Source of the DNA: Sipunculus nudus
Lineage: Eukaryota > Annelida > Sipuncula > Golfingiida > Sipunculidae
Direction: 5' to 3'
DNA length: 64,000 bases
Assembly (NCBI GenBank): GCA_026874595.1
Contig: CM049307.1
Coordinates: 26,266,362-26,330,361, forward strand
The notes under the pieces were generated by a model that did not search any database, was not told the DNA's origin, and was given only the letters and a program-made list of their open reading frames with translations. Made by a program: the position numbers and the translations under genes. Positions 44,155 to 56,800 of the stretch are shown in pieces (positions within the stretch are counted from its first letter, which is position 1; every line of letters starts with the position of its first letter).

Positions 44155-46000
44155 CACTTTTTTCTGTGTTTACAGGTACGTTGTTTCTGTCACATTCATA
44201 AATATCTTTCCCTGATAATTCCTTTTTAAAAATTATTATATAATACTGAGTAAGTATCAATGGTATTGAATGTCTTGCTGGGACCCAATGGCCCTGGATG
44301 TTTCGCAGGAATCGCTAGTAATATAAAGAAATGTTAAAGTCTTATCTTAGAAACGTCTGTGATTAGAAAAATAAATAAAAAATCTTAGACCGTGGTTTCA
44401 GATATTATCTGAGCGAGTATCTAGGCTTTCATTCAGGCAACACAAATGAATATGCAAGTAACTGAGCTCTAAAGATCTTCTGTTTATGGAATCATTGACC
44501 TGTGACTATCATTAAAAACATAATTCTTTAAAGCTCTGATGTCCACTGGAATCATTGACCTGTAACGATCATAAAACAAATCATGCTCTGAAGCTCTGAT
44601 GTTTATTAGCCATTTTCAATTTTTCGGATAATTTCTCATATGATATGTGACAAACAATCTATATCTTTTCGAGGCTTTACTACCTTTATAAAGTGAAGCA
44701 TTTCGCCTTGTTCGGATTAATTCAAATCGAAAGGTATATTATTTGTGATACTATCTCTCAATTCATCATTATTATAATAGATACATAATGGGTTATTACT
44801 GGTGACTGCCTTGCTGGAACTGATCATGAGCTGTGAAAGTAAGATTGGTTTATACATGTAATTATGGGGATCGACTTCCTGAAGCTAATGGTCACCTTTA
44901 AAGCTTGATTAGTCTGTTAAAGGTCTTTTAATACGTGATAAGTTTCATTTATAATTAGCTCTGAATTTGATAAGTGTTTCTCTGTATTTTGCCTTGCTTT
45001 AACACACATTTACCACATTATTACCTTCGTAATTACCTTTCTTCACTAGTACGTATTGTATACTTTGAACCAGATTTCCTCATATAATTAAGCTTAAATG
45101 ACAACTTGTGCTATGATCTAGACACAAACTTTAAATCGAATGTTCTGACAGGGTTTTACTGCATAAGAGGAATGTGAAGGGTCACTGGTCCTGATGATTG
45201 TTTTTAATTAACCCTAAAGGTGCTCGTAAGACGTAATTCTTTACCACATTTATAAATTTTATTGATGTTTCATATATTTTTAGAAACAATGACTACTGTG
45301 TTCCAATTTGACTGATATAAAAGCACAATGAATTTACGTGCTTGTGATAAATAAGTATATCTTATCTTATCTGAACATAAGTATCTCACTGAGTCCCTAC
45401 ACTCTCTACAGATGCGTTATTGAAAGCTGTCTAATTTATTAAATAAACCCAGAACGACTATTTAAGGCCGGAAAATAGACGAACAGGCACAGACAGATAT
45501 AACTTTATAAATGATTACTACACTAAATAAAACTGATGGAAACGACAGCAAAGGAATATCAGCTGACTCTGTGGTAGGTCTCTAATACTGAGGAAATACC
45601 TAGGCCTCGTTCGGGGAGGGGGGGGGGGGGGGCAAAGTATCATTTGTCCCTTCACTTTTAGGGAATAAAATATACAATTTTGACATAGCGATTTTGAGAT
45701 TATATTTCCGTCTTCCACTTTCTAGTTTCTTGCTATTTACCTTAAAATATTTCAATTATGCATCTCATTATAGGAAAATGAGGGATATGGTTTGCTTCAA
45801 TGGCGTCGTTGACTCATCATGTATGTTAGCTTATAGAATTATCTTGAATGATCAAACCAAATGTAAATATAATTACAAAGAGTGTTTCAAGGGGACTTTA
45901 TACATAAGTCGCTCACACAGAGAAGCATGGGGAAGAGAAGGATACCAGAAGAAAAATGACCTTATTACGCGTACATTTTTGTATTTCCTAATTGTTTTGT
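44155..46000. repeat. Segmental duplication block C, copy 2 (unit 2)
   Basis: Matches 31.6-34.0 kb in order (TTTACAGGTACGTTGTTTCT, CTGGATGTTTCGCAGGAATC, GGAACTGATCATGAGC, TTAAGGCCGGAAAATAGACG). It lacks several hundred bases present in copy 1, including the AT microsatellite. Confidence 0.85.
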
Positions 46001-46680
46001 CCAAAAACAGGGATCCAGGATGTGACGGCTCACACAGCTATAGATTAAAAAAAAAGAAATTTCGGCAAATAAACCTTCAAAGTGGCGAGATTCGTTCTTA
46101 AAGTAGAAATAAAGGGTTTCTGCAACATGTTTATTCCATCTCATTTTCGGCCTTGGGGATTGGTCTGGTTTCGACAGCAAACAACAGAATTAAGCAGTAG
46201 ATCTGGATGTATAGCCCCACATCTTTATACGGGTATACACTACAGATTGACAGTGTTGGGTCAGTGTTTATCACCTTATATATGTTTCCTTGTTTTAACA
46301 AAAACAGGACACATGAATTCCAATTTTAGGCTGTCGGTCCAGAATCTGCTTATTCAGGGTCTCTTTATATCAGCAGTGTGCACTCACAAATCAACTAAAC
46401 ATAATAAACAAAAAAGAAATATGAAAAAAAGTAAAATATTTGTAACAGTATACTGTAACAGTATTGAATATCTACTGATGCAAGGTTTTTTTAGTTTCAT
46501 ACCAGTTCGTGCGTAAAAAAATACTTTTACATTTAAAAATATATAAACCTATGTCCTACCACTTTCGATACAACATCAGACATGTTTAAGTGTTATTAAA
46601 AAGCCATTACACCTGAATGTACCTTGTATATAACAATGTGAAATGCCAGGCGCATCACTATATGGATTATTAATCATGGT
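46000..46680. repeat. Segmental duplication block Da, copy 2
   Basis: Matches 34130-34390: GGATGTGACGGCTCACACAG, GTGAAATGCCAGGCGCATCA and TATATGGATTATTAA. A 144-codon plus-strand frame (46082-46516) has no motif and is not called. Confidence 0.75.
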
Positions 46681-46783
46681 ATCTGTTGAAAGTGAAGTCT
46701 ACTTACCCCGAACCGCGGTATATTGTAACATTACTGTATGTCAATATCGGTTCTTTCAAGGAAACCTCTGCGGAGATGGTGAC

Positions 46784-46860
46784 AGGGATTGCACAGACGC
46801 CGTCTGTCTCGGCGAGCTGCGCCATTAGGTGGCTTACTCTATCTCTCACGTGAGAAAAGT
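46784..46860 (+). repeat. Direct repeat flanking block A copy 2, left
   Basis: AGGGATTGCACAGACGCCGT, then GTCTCGGCGAGCTGCGCCAT, then TAGGTGGC, is repeated at 48206-48285 with few differences. Confidence 0.85.
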
Positions 46861-47099
46861 GCCTAAGCTCTTGGGTTTATCTGCAGATATCTGAAAGCTG
46901 ACTGATTGGCACTGGGGGACTGACCCTCTTGGCTGTGTAGTCATGTCAGAAATGTCCTGCACAGTTTGCACACTCCAACTTATTCAAGTTTGACCGTCAC
47001 TGATGCGTCATTAGTTAGGATCAAATGGTTGCTCTCCAAAGGAAGGGGGTCTTAAGTATGGCCCTAGGGGCGCACTGAGCCAGGACGATTGCCTTTTTT

Positions 47100-48920
47100 T
47101 ATAGGTATTGTTAGATGTCCTGTATAGCTTATACAAAGTCAGATACCGTATCAGTGTTGTCCCTTATCCTCTAACGATATCGTAATGCCCCATATCATAT
47201 ATCTTGTCCGGCGTCACTTTTCGATAACACATATATCGTACCGATGTATTCAGGTGTCCTCTATCGATTCCATGAAGCCTAATATTGTGTAGGTGTTGTC
47301 AAATGTCAAGTTACGATATCACTATCTTCGCTGTGGAATGTCCTGTAAATATAGCACTAACTTTGTCGTCAGATGTCCTGTAACAACAGCACTATCTTTA
47401 TTGTCAAAAGTCATGTAACGATAACACCATCTCTGTTGTGAAATATCTTGTAACGATAACATTATCTTTGTTGTCAATTGTCCTGTGACGATAGCACTAT
47501 CTTTGTTATCAAATGTCCTGTAACGATAAATATATCTTTGTCTTCAAATATCTTGTAACGGTAACACTTTTTGTTGTCAAATGTCTTGTAATGATAGCAC
47601 TATTTTTGTTTTCAAATGTTCCGTAACGATAACACAATCTCTTTTGTCGATTGTCCTGTAACGATAACAGTAGCTTTGTCGTCAAATACCTTGTGACGAT
47701 AACACTATCTTTGTGTCTTCAAATGTCCTGTAACGATAACACTATCTTTTTTGTCATTTGTCCTGAAATCATAACACTTTCTTTGATGTCAATTTCAGGA
47801 ATCGTATCGGTGTTGTCAGGTGTTCAGTATCGATATCACAAAGTCTGATATCATATCTGTGTTCTTAGGTGCCCTCTTCGATAACATAAAATCACATATC
47901 GTGCCGATGTCAGATGTCCTTTTGGTGTTTTCAGATACCCTGTATCGATAACACAAAGCTTGATATCGTGTCGGTGTTGTCAGATGTCCTGTATCGTTAT
48001 AACACAGCGTGCATGGGATCATCGGAGCGTAGCTACACTTGCTTGTATATTATCCAAATACCCTAAAACAGAACAGGGAATCTCTGGTAATATTGTTATG
48101 GTTGCAAAAAAAAATCAAGCTATAAATAGTAAATTTTCTGATTAAAACTAATTTGTCTTTTCAATATATTCATGTTTAAGCCTGAAAAGGATTGGATAAG
48201 ATTGTTAAACAGGGATTGCACAGACGCCGTATGTCTCGGCGAGCTGCGCCATAAGGTGGCTTTCTCTATCTCTTTCGTGAAAAAAGTCCTTCAACCCTCG
48301 AGAGAAAATTGACTGAGCCCGTGGGTTTCAACAAACCATTTGGATAGCCGTCTTCCATAAGTGTAGCACAATTAGTATTTTCATGGGTATAACAGAAATG
48401 TCCAGCAATAAATGGGAAATTTTCTCATGAAGACTATCATGCCTTTTTTCAAAATATTAACGTTTAAACCTTAAGGGATTGGGTAACATTGTTGGAACTT
48501 TTTTTTAATAAAAATATCTTCAGAACTCCACCATTATCACAGAAAGTATTCATGTTAAGTCGAGCTGCATCAAGGCAGTACTGCCCTGATGTGAAAATTC
48601 TTTATTTACCAAGGTTCGAAATTGTTTAAATTTTCAAATAAATTTAATATAGACAGGCTTAAATCTAGCTGACCTGAAACAATATTCTATGGTCGTTTGA
48701 ATTACCCACATTTATTTAATACATAACTATCAGGTAGAAAAGGGTTAAAATGCTAGAACAGGCTTTCCTGTTACGTTTGGTTGTATAATTCATGTATATA
48801 TTTTATATGGATTTGATATATTTCCATAAACAAGCAACCAAACTGGTTCGGCAGGAAAGGTAAATTATACCTTATATGTATGATATCGTACATTGTATCA
48901 TGTGTTGTTCCAACCTAAAA
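47100..48920. repeat. Segmental duplication block A, copy 2
   Basis: Contains degenerate tandem repeats of two related types: a ~50-60-base GATATC-containing type as in copy 1 (47110-47290 and 47770-48000), and between them ~11 copies of a ~42-base type (47290-47770) built from GTCAAATGTCCTGTAACGAT and AACACTATCTTTGTT. The second type is essentially absent from copy 1, so it expanded after duplication. The right part matches 25370-25980. Confidence 0.82.
48206..48285 (+). repeat. Direct repeat flanking block A copy 2, right
   Basis: Copy of 46784-46860, 1.42 kb downstream, in the same orientation. Confidence 0.85.
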
Positions 48921-49560
48921 TTGGCGAAGTGGTCTATGGAAATCAAAATCTGCCATTTTAAGCACATGCGCAGTAGAGTCCAGTCACCTGTCAAAATATA
49001 AGTTTATAAAAAGCACGTTGCGCAGATGTCTGTGGGGAGGACATAATTGATGTTATTATATTGTTTTACAAGATTTATCCTTGTTGATGCCCCGTGAAAC
49101 CGGAGCCTTTAATCACGTGTCCACTCGGTACACACGACAGAGTTCACGACCTATCGTACACAAACAACGTTCCGCCACCACAATCCACCTCAGGTCATCG
49201 CTTCCTGGTTTATAAGTCAATAAATCACTTGTCAATCTGGCAAGAATACCTGTGGCATCTGTGGACCCGGCATCTAGGCATATTCTTCATCTGTTCATCG
49301 AGGTTGTTGTACTACCCATACTAAATCCTCCTAAGTTCCCGCGTGGATTTTTTTTTTCACAGACAAAATAATATCAAAGTCAGAAGCGGATCCAGAGGGA
49401 TATAGGAGTCTAGGGGTTCTTTACCCCGCTTCATCAACCACAGCAACCATTTTTTATGGTTGGTTTCAGACCAATTATTAGACCTGGGGACCTTTTTTCA
49501 GGTTTTCTGTCCTAGGCTGGACCCTCCTTTTGCCAAATCCTGGATCCGACCCTGAAAGTT
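48900..49560. repeat. Segmental duplication block Db, copy 2
   Basis: Matches 34490-35160, including GAAACCGGAGCCTTTAATCA, GGTCATCGCTTCCTGGTTTA and the GGCGGATC-type MITE (49383-49558). The MITE sits at the same place in both copies, so it inserted before the duplication. Confidence 0.85.
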
Positions 49561-50186
49561 AATGATTTTTTATTACCTAAATGTTAAATACATTACATAT
49601 CTCAAACTTCTACCAAAATCGTTCATCTTGTTATGGTATTATGTGAGTAAACATAGTCCACATGTTCACCATGACAAGACTGTGCATACAGAGGTCCAAT
49701 TATGCGACAAAATTCAAGCAAGGAAAAGAAAAGAAAGAAAAGAAAAAGAAATACAGAAGAAACAGCGGCTGGAAGTTTCAATATCTTTATTTGTAAAGTC
49801 TTGCGGTTATGTTACTAGTCGGTGCCCTCTGTAAATGTTTCGGGCTACTGATGGAGCCCGATGCTAGTTTATTTCCACATATGTGCATGGGTAGGCAAAC
49901 TTTTTAGAACAAATTATTGGCAGATATCATAATATTTTAGGGAATAACACCATACTTGATGTATATTTGTCATACCTGGTTCGGTTTCAATTCGGAACGA
50001 ATTTTTCTTTCTGCGTATTCTTGTTCCATCTCTCCATGTTCAATGAACCAGCATGGTTATTCAAACATATATAAATTATCATATTTATTCTGCTTGTGCA
50101 TCTCCCAATGTTGTATATATATAATCCACACACAGCCTTTCTAACTTGTAGCTTTCAAATGTCCATTTTAACTGAACTTGATCAGG
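49561..50186. other. Intergenic DNA between duplication units
   Basis: Unique-looking, AT-rich. A Lys/Glu-rich stretch near 49720-49765 (AAAGAAA runs) makes a short frame that is not a gene. Confidence 0.5.
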
Positions 50187-51655
50187 TCTTTATTACACTG
50201 ATAAACATATGATTTCAAAGACACTCAGCAAGGTTTATTAAAGCAATGGTATTTAGACTACAGTAATGCAATAAATAGGGACTTATTCCCTGTCTGGGGC
50301 ACCACTAATTGCCTCATTAGAGTTTATGACTACCAGATCATCAACCCCTTACCTACTATTACATCAGCAGCACTATAGTCGCATCACTGTCTAGTCTCAG
50401 CTGATGATAAATTGCAGAACATAATGTGTAAACTGACCAAGCTCTGCTCTGATGTATTATCTGACAAAGTATAGTTTAATGAATCTACAGTAGCACAAAC
50501 AGGCCTAGGATTTATCTGATGGGTTATCAACTCAAGCCATTGTTTGGTAGGGTGCTCGGTGCCCACTGGGCCATGAATGCAACTAGCATTATCTATAATC
50601 ACACTACAGCTTGCGCCCATTACTGTGCTTCAACATAATTAAACAAAAACTTCATCCCTCACATGTTTTAATAAAAGGTTAATAACTTTAGCTATTGTTC
50701 TACTTCTAGGGTCCTATAACTATTACAGGTTAACATTTGTTAACTGGAGTACACAAGGAATTCTCGTCATTGCAGTTACATGTTTGGTATTGAATCTTAT
50801 TGTTGAATACACTCAGAGTCATTTTTAAAGTATCAGGTTGCTGCAGTTTACAACTTGAGAACATTAATACCGATGACCTGTAAAGCAGGATGACACCACT
50901 ATTAATCAGTTTAGCTAGTCTGCTACAGATTTAAAGTGATTAAAAAAATGAAATTTACTTCTTTCGACGGGACCATAAGGTCTTCTTCAGTGATGTCTGA
51001 CGGATGTAATGGATATAATGAAGATCTGCAAAAGTCTTATTTCAACGCTCAGCAGAAATGCAGAGCGCACAGGGTAAAAGCAAAGTAATCTTAGCTCCGC
51101 AGCCCACGTTACTGATCAAATGACCTGAATTTTTCACACGACCTAACATTTAGAAGAGAGGATCGCCAAAGACAGCCGCATATGTCTGATTCTCGGTCAA
51201 CGCACCTAGACGAATATCTGCCTGAAACCCAGTAATCTCACATGCATTTATATGTACTTTAGTTTACCAAAATCAAGACCGAGGTTTCTGAACTAGGTTT
51301 TCTAATGATTGTTAACTAAAACAAAAAGTTAAAGACCCTGTATCTTCTGACAATTAAGGACAAAAAAAAACAAGAATGTATATATGTACGTTTGAATGTA
51401 AGTAGTTTGAATGTTTAACTATGCATGCATGTATGTATCTATGCAAAGTGTGTATAATAAAGCAATACTCCTTATACAATTTCGTCATTAATAGCAGTCC
51501 AGGTATTGTTTAAATAGCGATTTGTCAAATTTATACCATACTTTGTCATTTCATTTAATTTCCGATCAAACTTAAATCTTAAACTTGAAATAAATCAAGG
51601 GCGTGTTGGAAGCGGAGCTCTTTTCATCAACTTACAAAGGCGAATAGATATATAA
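50187..51655. repeat. Segmental duplication block B, copy 3 (unit 3), left part
   Basis: Begins TTTATTACACTGATAAACAT and follows copies 1 and 2 until about 51655. It is then interrupted by ~1.6 kb holding two LTR insertions, and resumes at 53267 (ATATAAAATGAAAATAGG against ATATAAAGAATGATAGGG in copy 1). Confidence 0.87.
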
Positions 51656-51754
51656 TAAAGAAAAAAAATAAAAACATAGCCGCGCCTTTACATCATAATA
51701 CTTGCTACTCAAGGTTGCGCCACAAAGGCCGAAATTGTAAAAAAAAATACGTTT

Positions 51755-52182
51755 TGTTATGGGGTGACATAAAAGCGGACCGAACTGTCTCGCTGTGAAG
51801 CTTGCTTTTCTAGCGAAGCGGTTGGTACGCCGGACTTGTGCGCCACCGACGTGGGTTTGAATACCGGATTGGCCCAGTATTTTTCCCTTAGCAATTTGTC
51901 TTCGTAACAAAATGGGGGCTCGTCCAACGTGACGGTAAACTTTGTGGCCCAGAGAATAATCTCACCACAGTGTGACTCCTGGGATATTTAGTCTTGTTCT
52001 GATAGCAGAACGCTCTTAAGAGGGGGTATGTTACAGGGTGACATAAAAGCGGACAGAACTGTCTCGCTAGTGAAGCTTGCTTTTCTACTGAAGCGGTTTG
52101 TACGCCGGACTTGTGCGCCACCGACATGGGTTTGAATCCCGGATCGGCCAGTATTTCCCCTTAGCAGTTTGTCTTCGTAACA
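51755..52182 (+). mobile_element. LTR miniature (TRIM-like), copy B, 428 bp
   Basis: 5' LTR 51755-51909 (155 bp), interior ~121 bp, 3' LTR 52031-52182 (152 bp), with GTTT on both sides (51751-51754 and 52183-52186). Primer-binding-like TGGGGGCTCGTCC (51913-51925) matches the first 13 bases of the tRNA-Pro primer site known from murine leukaemia virus; AAGAGGGGG precedes the 3' LTR. LTRs carry tRNA-like A and B boxes, more decayed than in copy A (B box GGTTTGAAT). The GTTCTGATAGCAGAAC hairpin is conserved. No coding capacity. Confidence 0.87.
51913..51925 (+). promoter_or_regulatory. Primer-binding site, tRNA-Pro type
   Basis: TGGGGGCTCGTCC is the complement of the 3' end of tRNA-Pro and starts three bases after the 5' LTR. 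Copy A has TGGGGGCCCGTCT at 13296-13308. Confidence 0.7.
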
Positions 52183-52438
52183 GTTTCTATACAACACAAG
52201 AGGTTACGCCCTCCAAAACCATCCAGCCTGTCCCTTCTCACCCCTCTTAATAGGAGCCCCCCCTATTATAAAATCCTCTTTAAAACCCCTGCAAATGCAA
52301 ATCGACAAACATTAGGTAAGTCTACAGGAAAAGACATCATCATTCCAGTCTTTTGAAATATTTAATAAGAAAAATTTAAAAAAAAGCTGCTGTTATAAAA
52401 TGTATTCATGTTACTGTCCATAAAAGATTAAAATATAT

Positions 52439-53266
52439 TGTTACAGGTGCTATTTTTATTGTGTGACACGGGCGTAACTCGTGTTGGAGCGCTCTTGCCT
52501 GGCCGCGTGTTGCACTCTCGGTTCAATCCGTACTGGTTGAACTCTCGTTGTCGTGCTAGCTTGGGGCTTTCTCGCCTGACCGAGCCGGTTCGGGCTCACG
52601 TGTGGACCATGGTATGTAGAGACACAGCGATGTTCTTCTAGATGATTCCGGTAACGCGTGTTTACTGTGTATTGTGTTATATTCTTTAGACTGTTCGAGA
52701 AGTGGAAAATTCTCGTCTTGGGCAAGAAGTTATAAATAGGGGGCTGTGTTTTAAAACGGAGAGATGTGAGAGAATATTCCAGCGGACACAGACGTGTGGG
52801 ACCTATCCAATTATCGAGTAATTTCAGGGATTCCACTATTACTAACACTTTACAATTTAGTGCTGCCTGTCTCAAGTTTACTTTCTTGATTGTTACAAGA
52901 GCTTTACATTGGACTGTTATTCTCCGAGAGAATTCGTGTGAACTGTTCGCCGGCTTATACATTTTAAAGGAATTAACGTTGTGATAGTGGTGATATCCAG
53001 GTACTATGCACTTTGTTTATTTTACTGTGTGATTGTATTGATTTGCTGTTATACTGTGTCGTTGTATTGATTTATTGTATTGTAATGTTAGGCTTTTTTT
53101 AAGAACAAATTATGGTTATTTGTTAACAAAAAACCACTGACTTCTTAATTCATTCCCCTAGACATTTCATGCTGCCTAGTGTTACGGAATCTGATTTTTT
53201 TTATCTCCTTGACAAAATTTGTGTTCATCACGCATACGTGATCTGTTGATATTAGGTTCCGTAACA
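52439..53266 (+). mobile_element. Solo LTR of a retrotransposon, 828 bp
   Basis: Starts TGTTACAGG, ends CCGTAACA, and is flanked by ATAT on both sides (52435-52438 and 53267-53270). A TATAAATA box is at 52731-52738, as expected for an LTR promoter. There is no adjacent primer site, interior or second LTR, so it is a solo LTR left by recombination. Frames across it (168 codons on the minus strand) are not genes. Its termini and 4-bp duplication match those of the LTR miniatures, so it could belong to the family that mobilises them; that link is inference. Confidence 0.78.
52731..52738 (+). promoter_or_regulatory. TATA box of the solo LTR
   Basis: TATAAATA followed by GGGGGCTGTG, about 290 bases into the LTR. 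Confidence 0.6.
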
Positions 53267-53880
53267 ATATAAAATGAAAATAGGATGGTCTTGTGTTTTT
53301 TTATATAAATTATGCCCCAGGGTATCGATATTGCTGAAAGCACAACAGACCATAGTCTTAAAAAGCTGGTTTGAAGTTTGATTCAAAGGGAAAACATTTA
53401 AAAAGATATATAAATAAAAGATAAATAAAACAGATAGACGATCAACCGGAAAGGAGACACAAAATCAGAGTACACTTACCTGAGCAGGCCCCTGACTCTT
53501 AACATGCCTGGACTTTTTATGTTTCTAAAAGCTGAAGTCGTGCAATGTGGAAAAAAGGAGGCACGCGTGATTCACTTCACATATGTTGAGACTTACGAAA
53601 TCGCCGTTAGGGTTACCTGTTTTTTTTACTTAAGATATTTCTATCCTTTAAAGACATAAAAAAGTGGCCAGTGTTACCAGAATACTAATGTACCAGTGTG
53701 AAGGGAAAATCCTGAATAAAAGAAAAAATCCACTAGTCACTATCAGTACAATTTGTATCTATCGTTTGTAGAGTTGATTTTAAAAACAACGACAGTTAGG
53801 TGGAACCTTTAGTATAGAAGACTATTTACGCTCGGGGCGTGCTCTATATGTGACGTTATCTTTAATGATAATGACATGAA
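53267..53880. repeat. Segmental duplication block B, copy 3, right part
   Basis: Resumes the block B series after the LTR insertions (GATAGACGATCAACCGGAAA, CTCTTAACATGCC, CTCTATATGTGACG, TTTAATGATAATGA) and leads without a break into the satellite at 53881. Confidence 0.85.
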
Positions 53881-56800
53881 CTGCATGATAACAGTGATAT
53901 GTTACTATTAAACCTTCTGCTTGATACCGGTGACATTTTACTATTAAGCCTTCTGCATGATACCGGTGAAATGTTACTAATAAGCCTTCTGCATAATACC
54001 GGGAGACATTTTACTATTAAGCCTTCTGCATGGTACCGCTGATATGTCTCTATAATCCTTCTGCTTGATACCGGTGACATGTAACTATTAAGCCTTCTGC
54101 ATGATACCGGTGACATGTTACTCTTAAGCCTTCTGCATAATAATGGTGAAATGTTACTATTGAGCCTTCTGCATAATAATGGTGAAATGTTACTATTGAG
54201 CCTTCTGCATCATATCGGTGACATTTTACCTTTTAAGCCTTCTGCATGATACCGATGACATGTTACTATTAAGCCTTCTGCTGGATACCGGTGAAATGTA
54301 ACTATTAAGCCTTTTGCATGATACTGGTTACATTTTCTTATTAAGCCTTCTGCATCATACCGGTGACATGTTTCTCTTAAGCCTTATGCATGATACCCGT
54401 GACATGTTACTCTTAAGCCTTCTGCATCATACCGGTGACATTTTACTATTAAGCCTTCTCCATCATACCGGTGACATTTTACTATTAAGCCTTCTGCATG
54501 ATACCGGTGACATGTAACTATTAAGCCTTCTGCATCATAATGGTGAAATGATACGATTTTGCCTTCTGCATCATACCGGTGATATTTTACTATTAAGCCT
54601 TCTGCATGATACCGGTAACATGTTACTAAAAAGCCTTCTGCATGAAACCGGTGACATGTTACCATTAAGCCTTCTTTTTAATACCGGTTTGATTTTCTTA
54701 TTAAGCCTTCTGCATCATACCGGTGACATGTTACTCTTAAGCCTTCTGCATGATACCGGTGACTTGTTATTATTAAGCCTTCTGCATGATACCGGTGACA
54801 TGTTAATCTTAAGCCTTCTGCATGATACCGATGACATGTAACTATAAAGCCTTCTGCATCATAATGGTCAAATGATACGATTAAGCCTTCTGCATGATAC
54901 CGGTGATATTTTACTATTAAGCCTTCTGCATGATACCGTCGACATGTTACTATTAAGCCTTCTGCTTGATACCGGTGCCATGTAACTATTAAGCCTTCTT
55001 CCTGATACCGGTGACATGTTTCCATTAAGCCTTCTTTTTAATACCGGTTTGATTTTCTAATTAAGCCTTCTGCATCATACCGGTGACATGTTACTCTTAA
55101 GCCTTCTGCATGATACCGGTGACATGTAATTATTAATCCTTCTGTATGATACGGGTAACATATTACTTTTAAGCCTTTTTTTATACCGGTTACATTTTCT
55201 TATTAAGCCTTCTGCATCATACCGGTGACATTTTACAATTAAGCCTTCTGCATGATACCGGTGACATGTTACTCTTTAGCCTTCTGCAGGATACCGGTGA
55301 CATGTAACTATTAAGCCTTCTGCATCATAATGGCGAAATGATATGATTAAGCCTTCTGCATCATACCAGTGATATTTTACTATAAAGCCTTTTGCATGAT
55401 ACCAGTGACATGTTACTATAAAGCCTTCTGCTTGATACCGGTGACATTTTACTATTAAGCCTCCTTCCTGATACCGCTGATATGTCTCTATAAACCTTCT
55501 GCTTGATACCGGTTTGATTTTCTTATAAAGCCTTCTGCATGATACCGGTGACATGTTACTCTTAAGCCTTCTGCATGATACCGGTGACATGTTACTCTTA
55601 AGCCTTCTGCATGATACCGGTGACATGTAACTATTAAGCCTTCTGCATCATAATGATGAAATGATACGATTAAGCCTTCTACATCATACCGGTGATATTT
55701 TACTATTAAACCTTCTGCTTGATACCGGTGACATGTATCTATTAAGCCTTCTGCATGATACCGGTGACATGTTACTCTTAAGCCTTCTGCATGAAACCGG
55801 TAACATGTTACTATAAAGCCATCTGCATGAAACCGGTGACATGTTACCATTAAGCCTTCTTTTAAATACCGGTTTGATTTTCTTATTAAGCCTTCTGCAT
55901 GATACTGGTGACATGTTATTATTAAGCCTTCTGTATGATACCGGTGACATGTTACTTTTAAGCCTTCTTTGTGATACCGGTTACATTTTCTTATTTAGGC
56001 TTCTGTATCATACGGGTGAAATGATACGGTTAAGCCTTCTGCATGATACCGGTGATATTTTACTATTAATCCTTCTGCTTGATACCGGTGACATGTATCT
56101 ATTAAGCCTTCTGCATGATACCGGTGACATGTTACTCTTAAGCCTTCTGCATGAAACCGGTAACATGTTACTATAAAGCCATCTGCATGAAACCGGTGAC
56201 ATGTTACCATTAAGCCTTCTTTTAAATACCGGTTTGATTTTCTTATTAAGCCTTCTGCATGATACCGGTGACATGTTACTCTTTAGCCTTATGCATGATA
56301 CCGGGACATGTTACTCTTTAGCCTTATGCATGATACCGGTGACATGTAACTATTAAGCCTTCTCCATCATAATGGTTAAATGATACGGTTAAGCCTTCTG
56401 CATGATACCGGTGATATTTTACTATTAATCCTTCTGCATGCTACCGGTGACATGTTACTATTAAGCCTTCTGCTTGATACCGGTGACATTTTACTATTAA
56501 GCCTTCTTCCTGATACCGCTGATATGTCTCTATAAACCTTCTGCTTGATACCGGTGACATGTATCTATTAAGCCTTCTGCATGATACCGGTGACATGTTA
56601 CTCTTAAGCCTTCTGCATGATACCGGTAAAAATGTTACTATAAAGCCTTTTGCATGAAACCGGTGACATGTTACCATTAAGCCTTCTTTTTAATACCGGT
56701 TTGATTTTCTTATTAAGCCTTCTGCATCATACGGGTGACATGTTACTCTTAAGCCTTCTGCATGATACCGGTGACATGTTTTTGTTAAGCCTTCTGTATG

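Noticed and set aside
46082-46516. 144-codon plus-strand frame
   Set aside because: Part of it lies in a duplicated non-coding block, and the frame is not kept open in the other copy.
52456-52962. 168-codon minus-strand frame
   Set aside because: Falls inside a solo LTR and has no motif.
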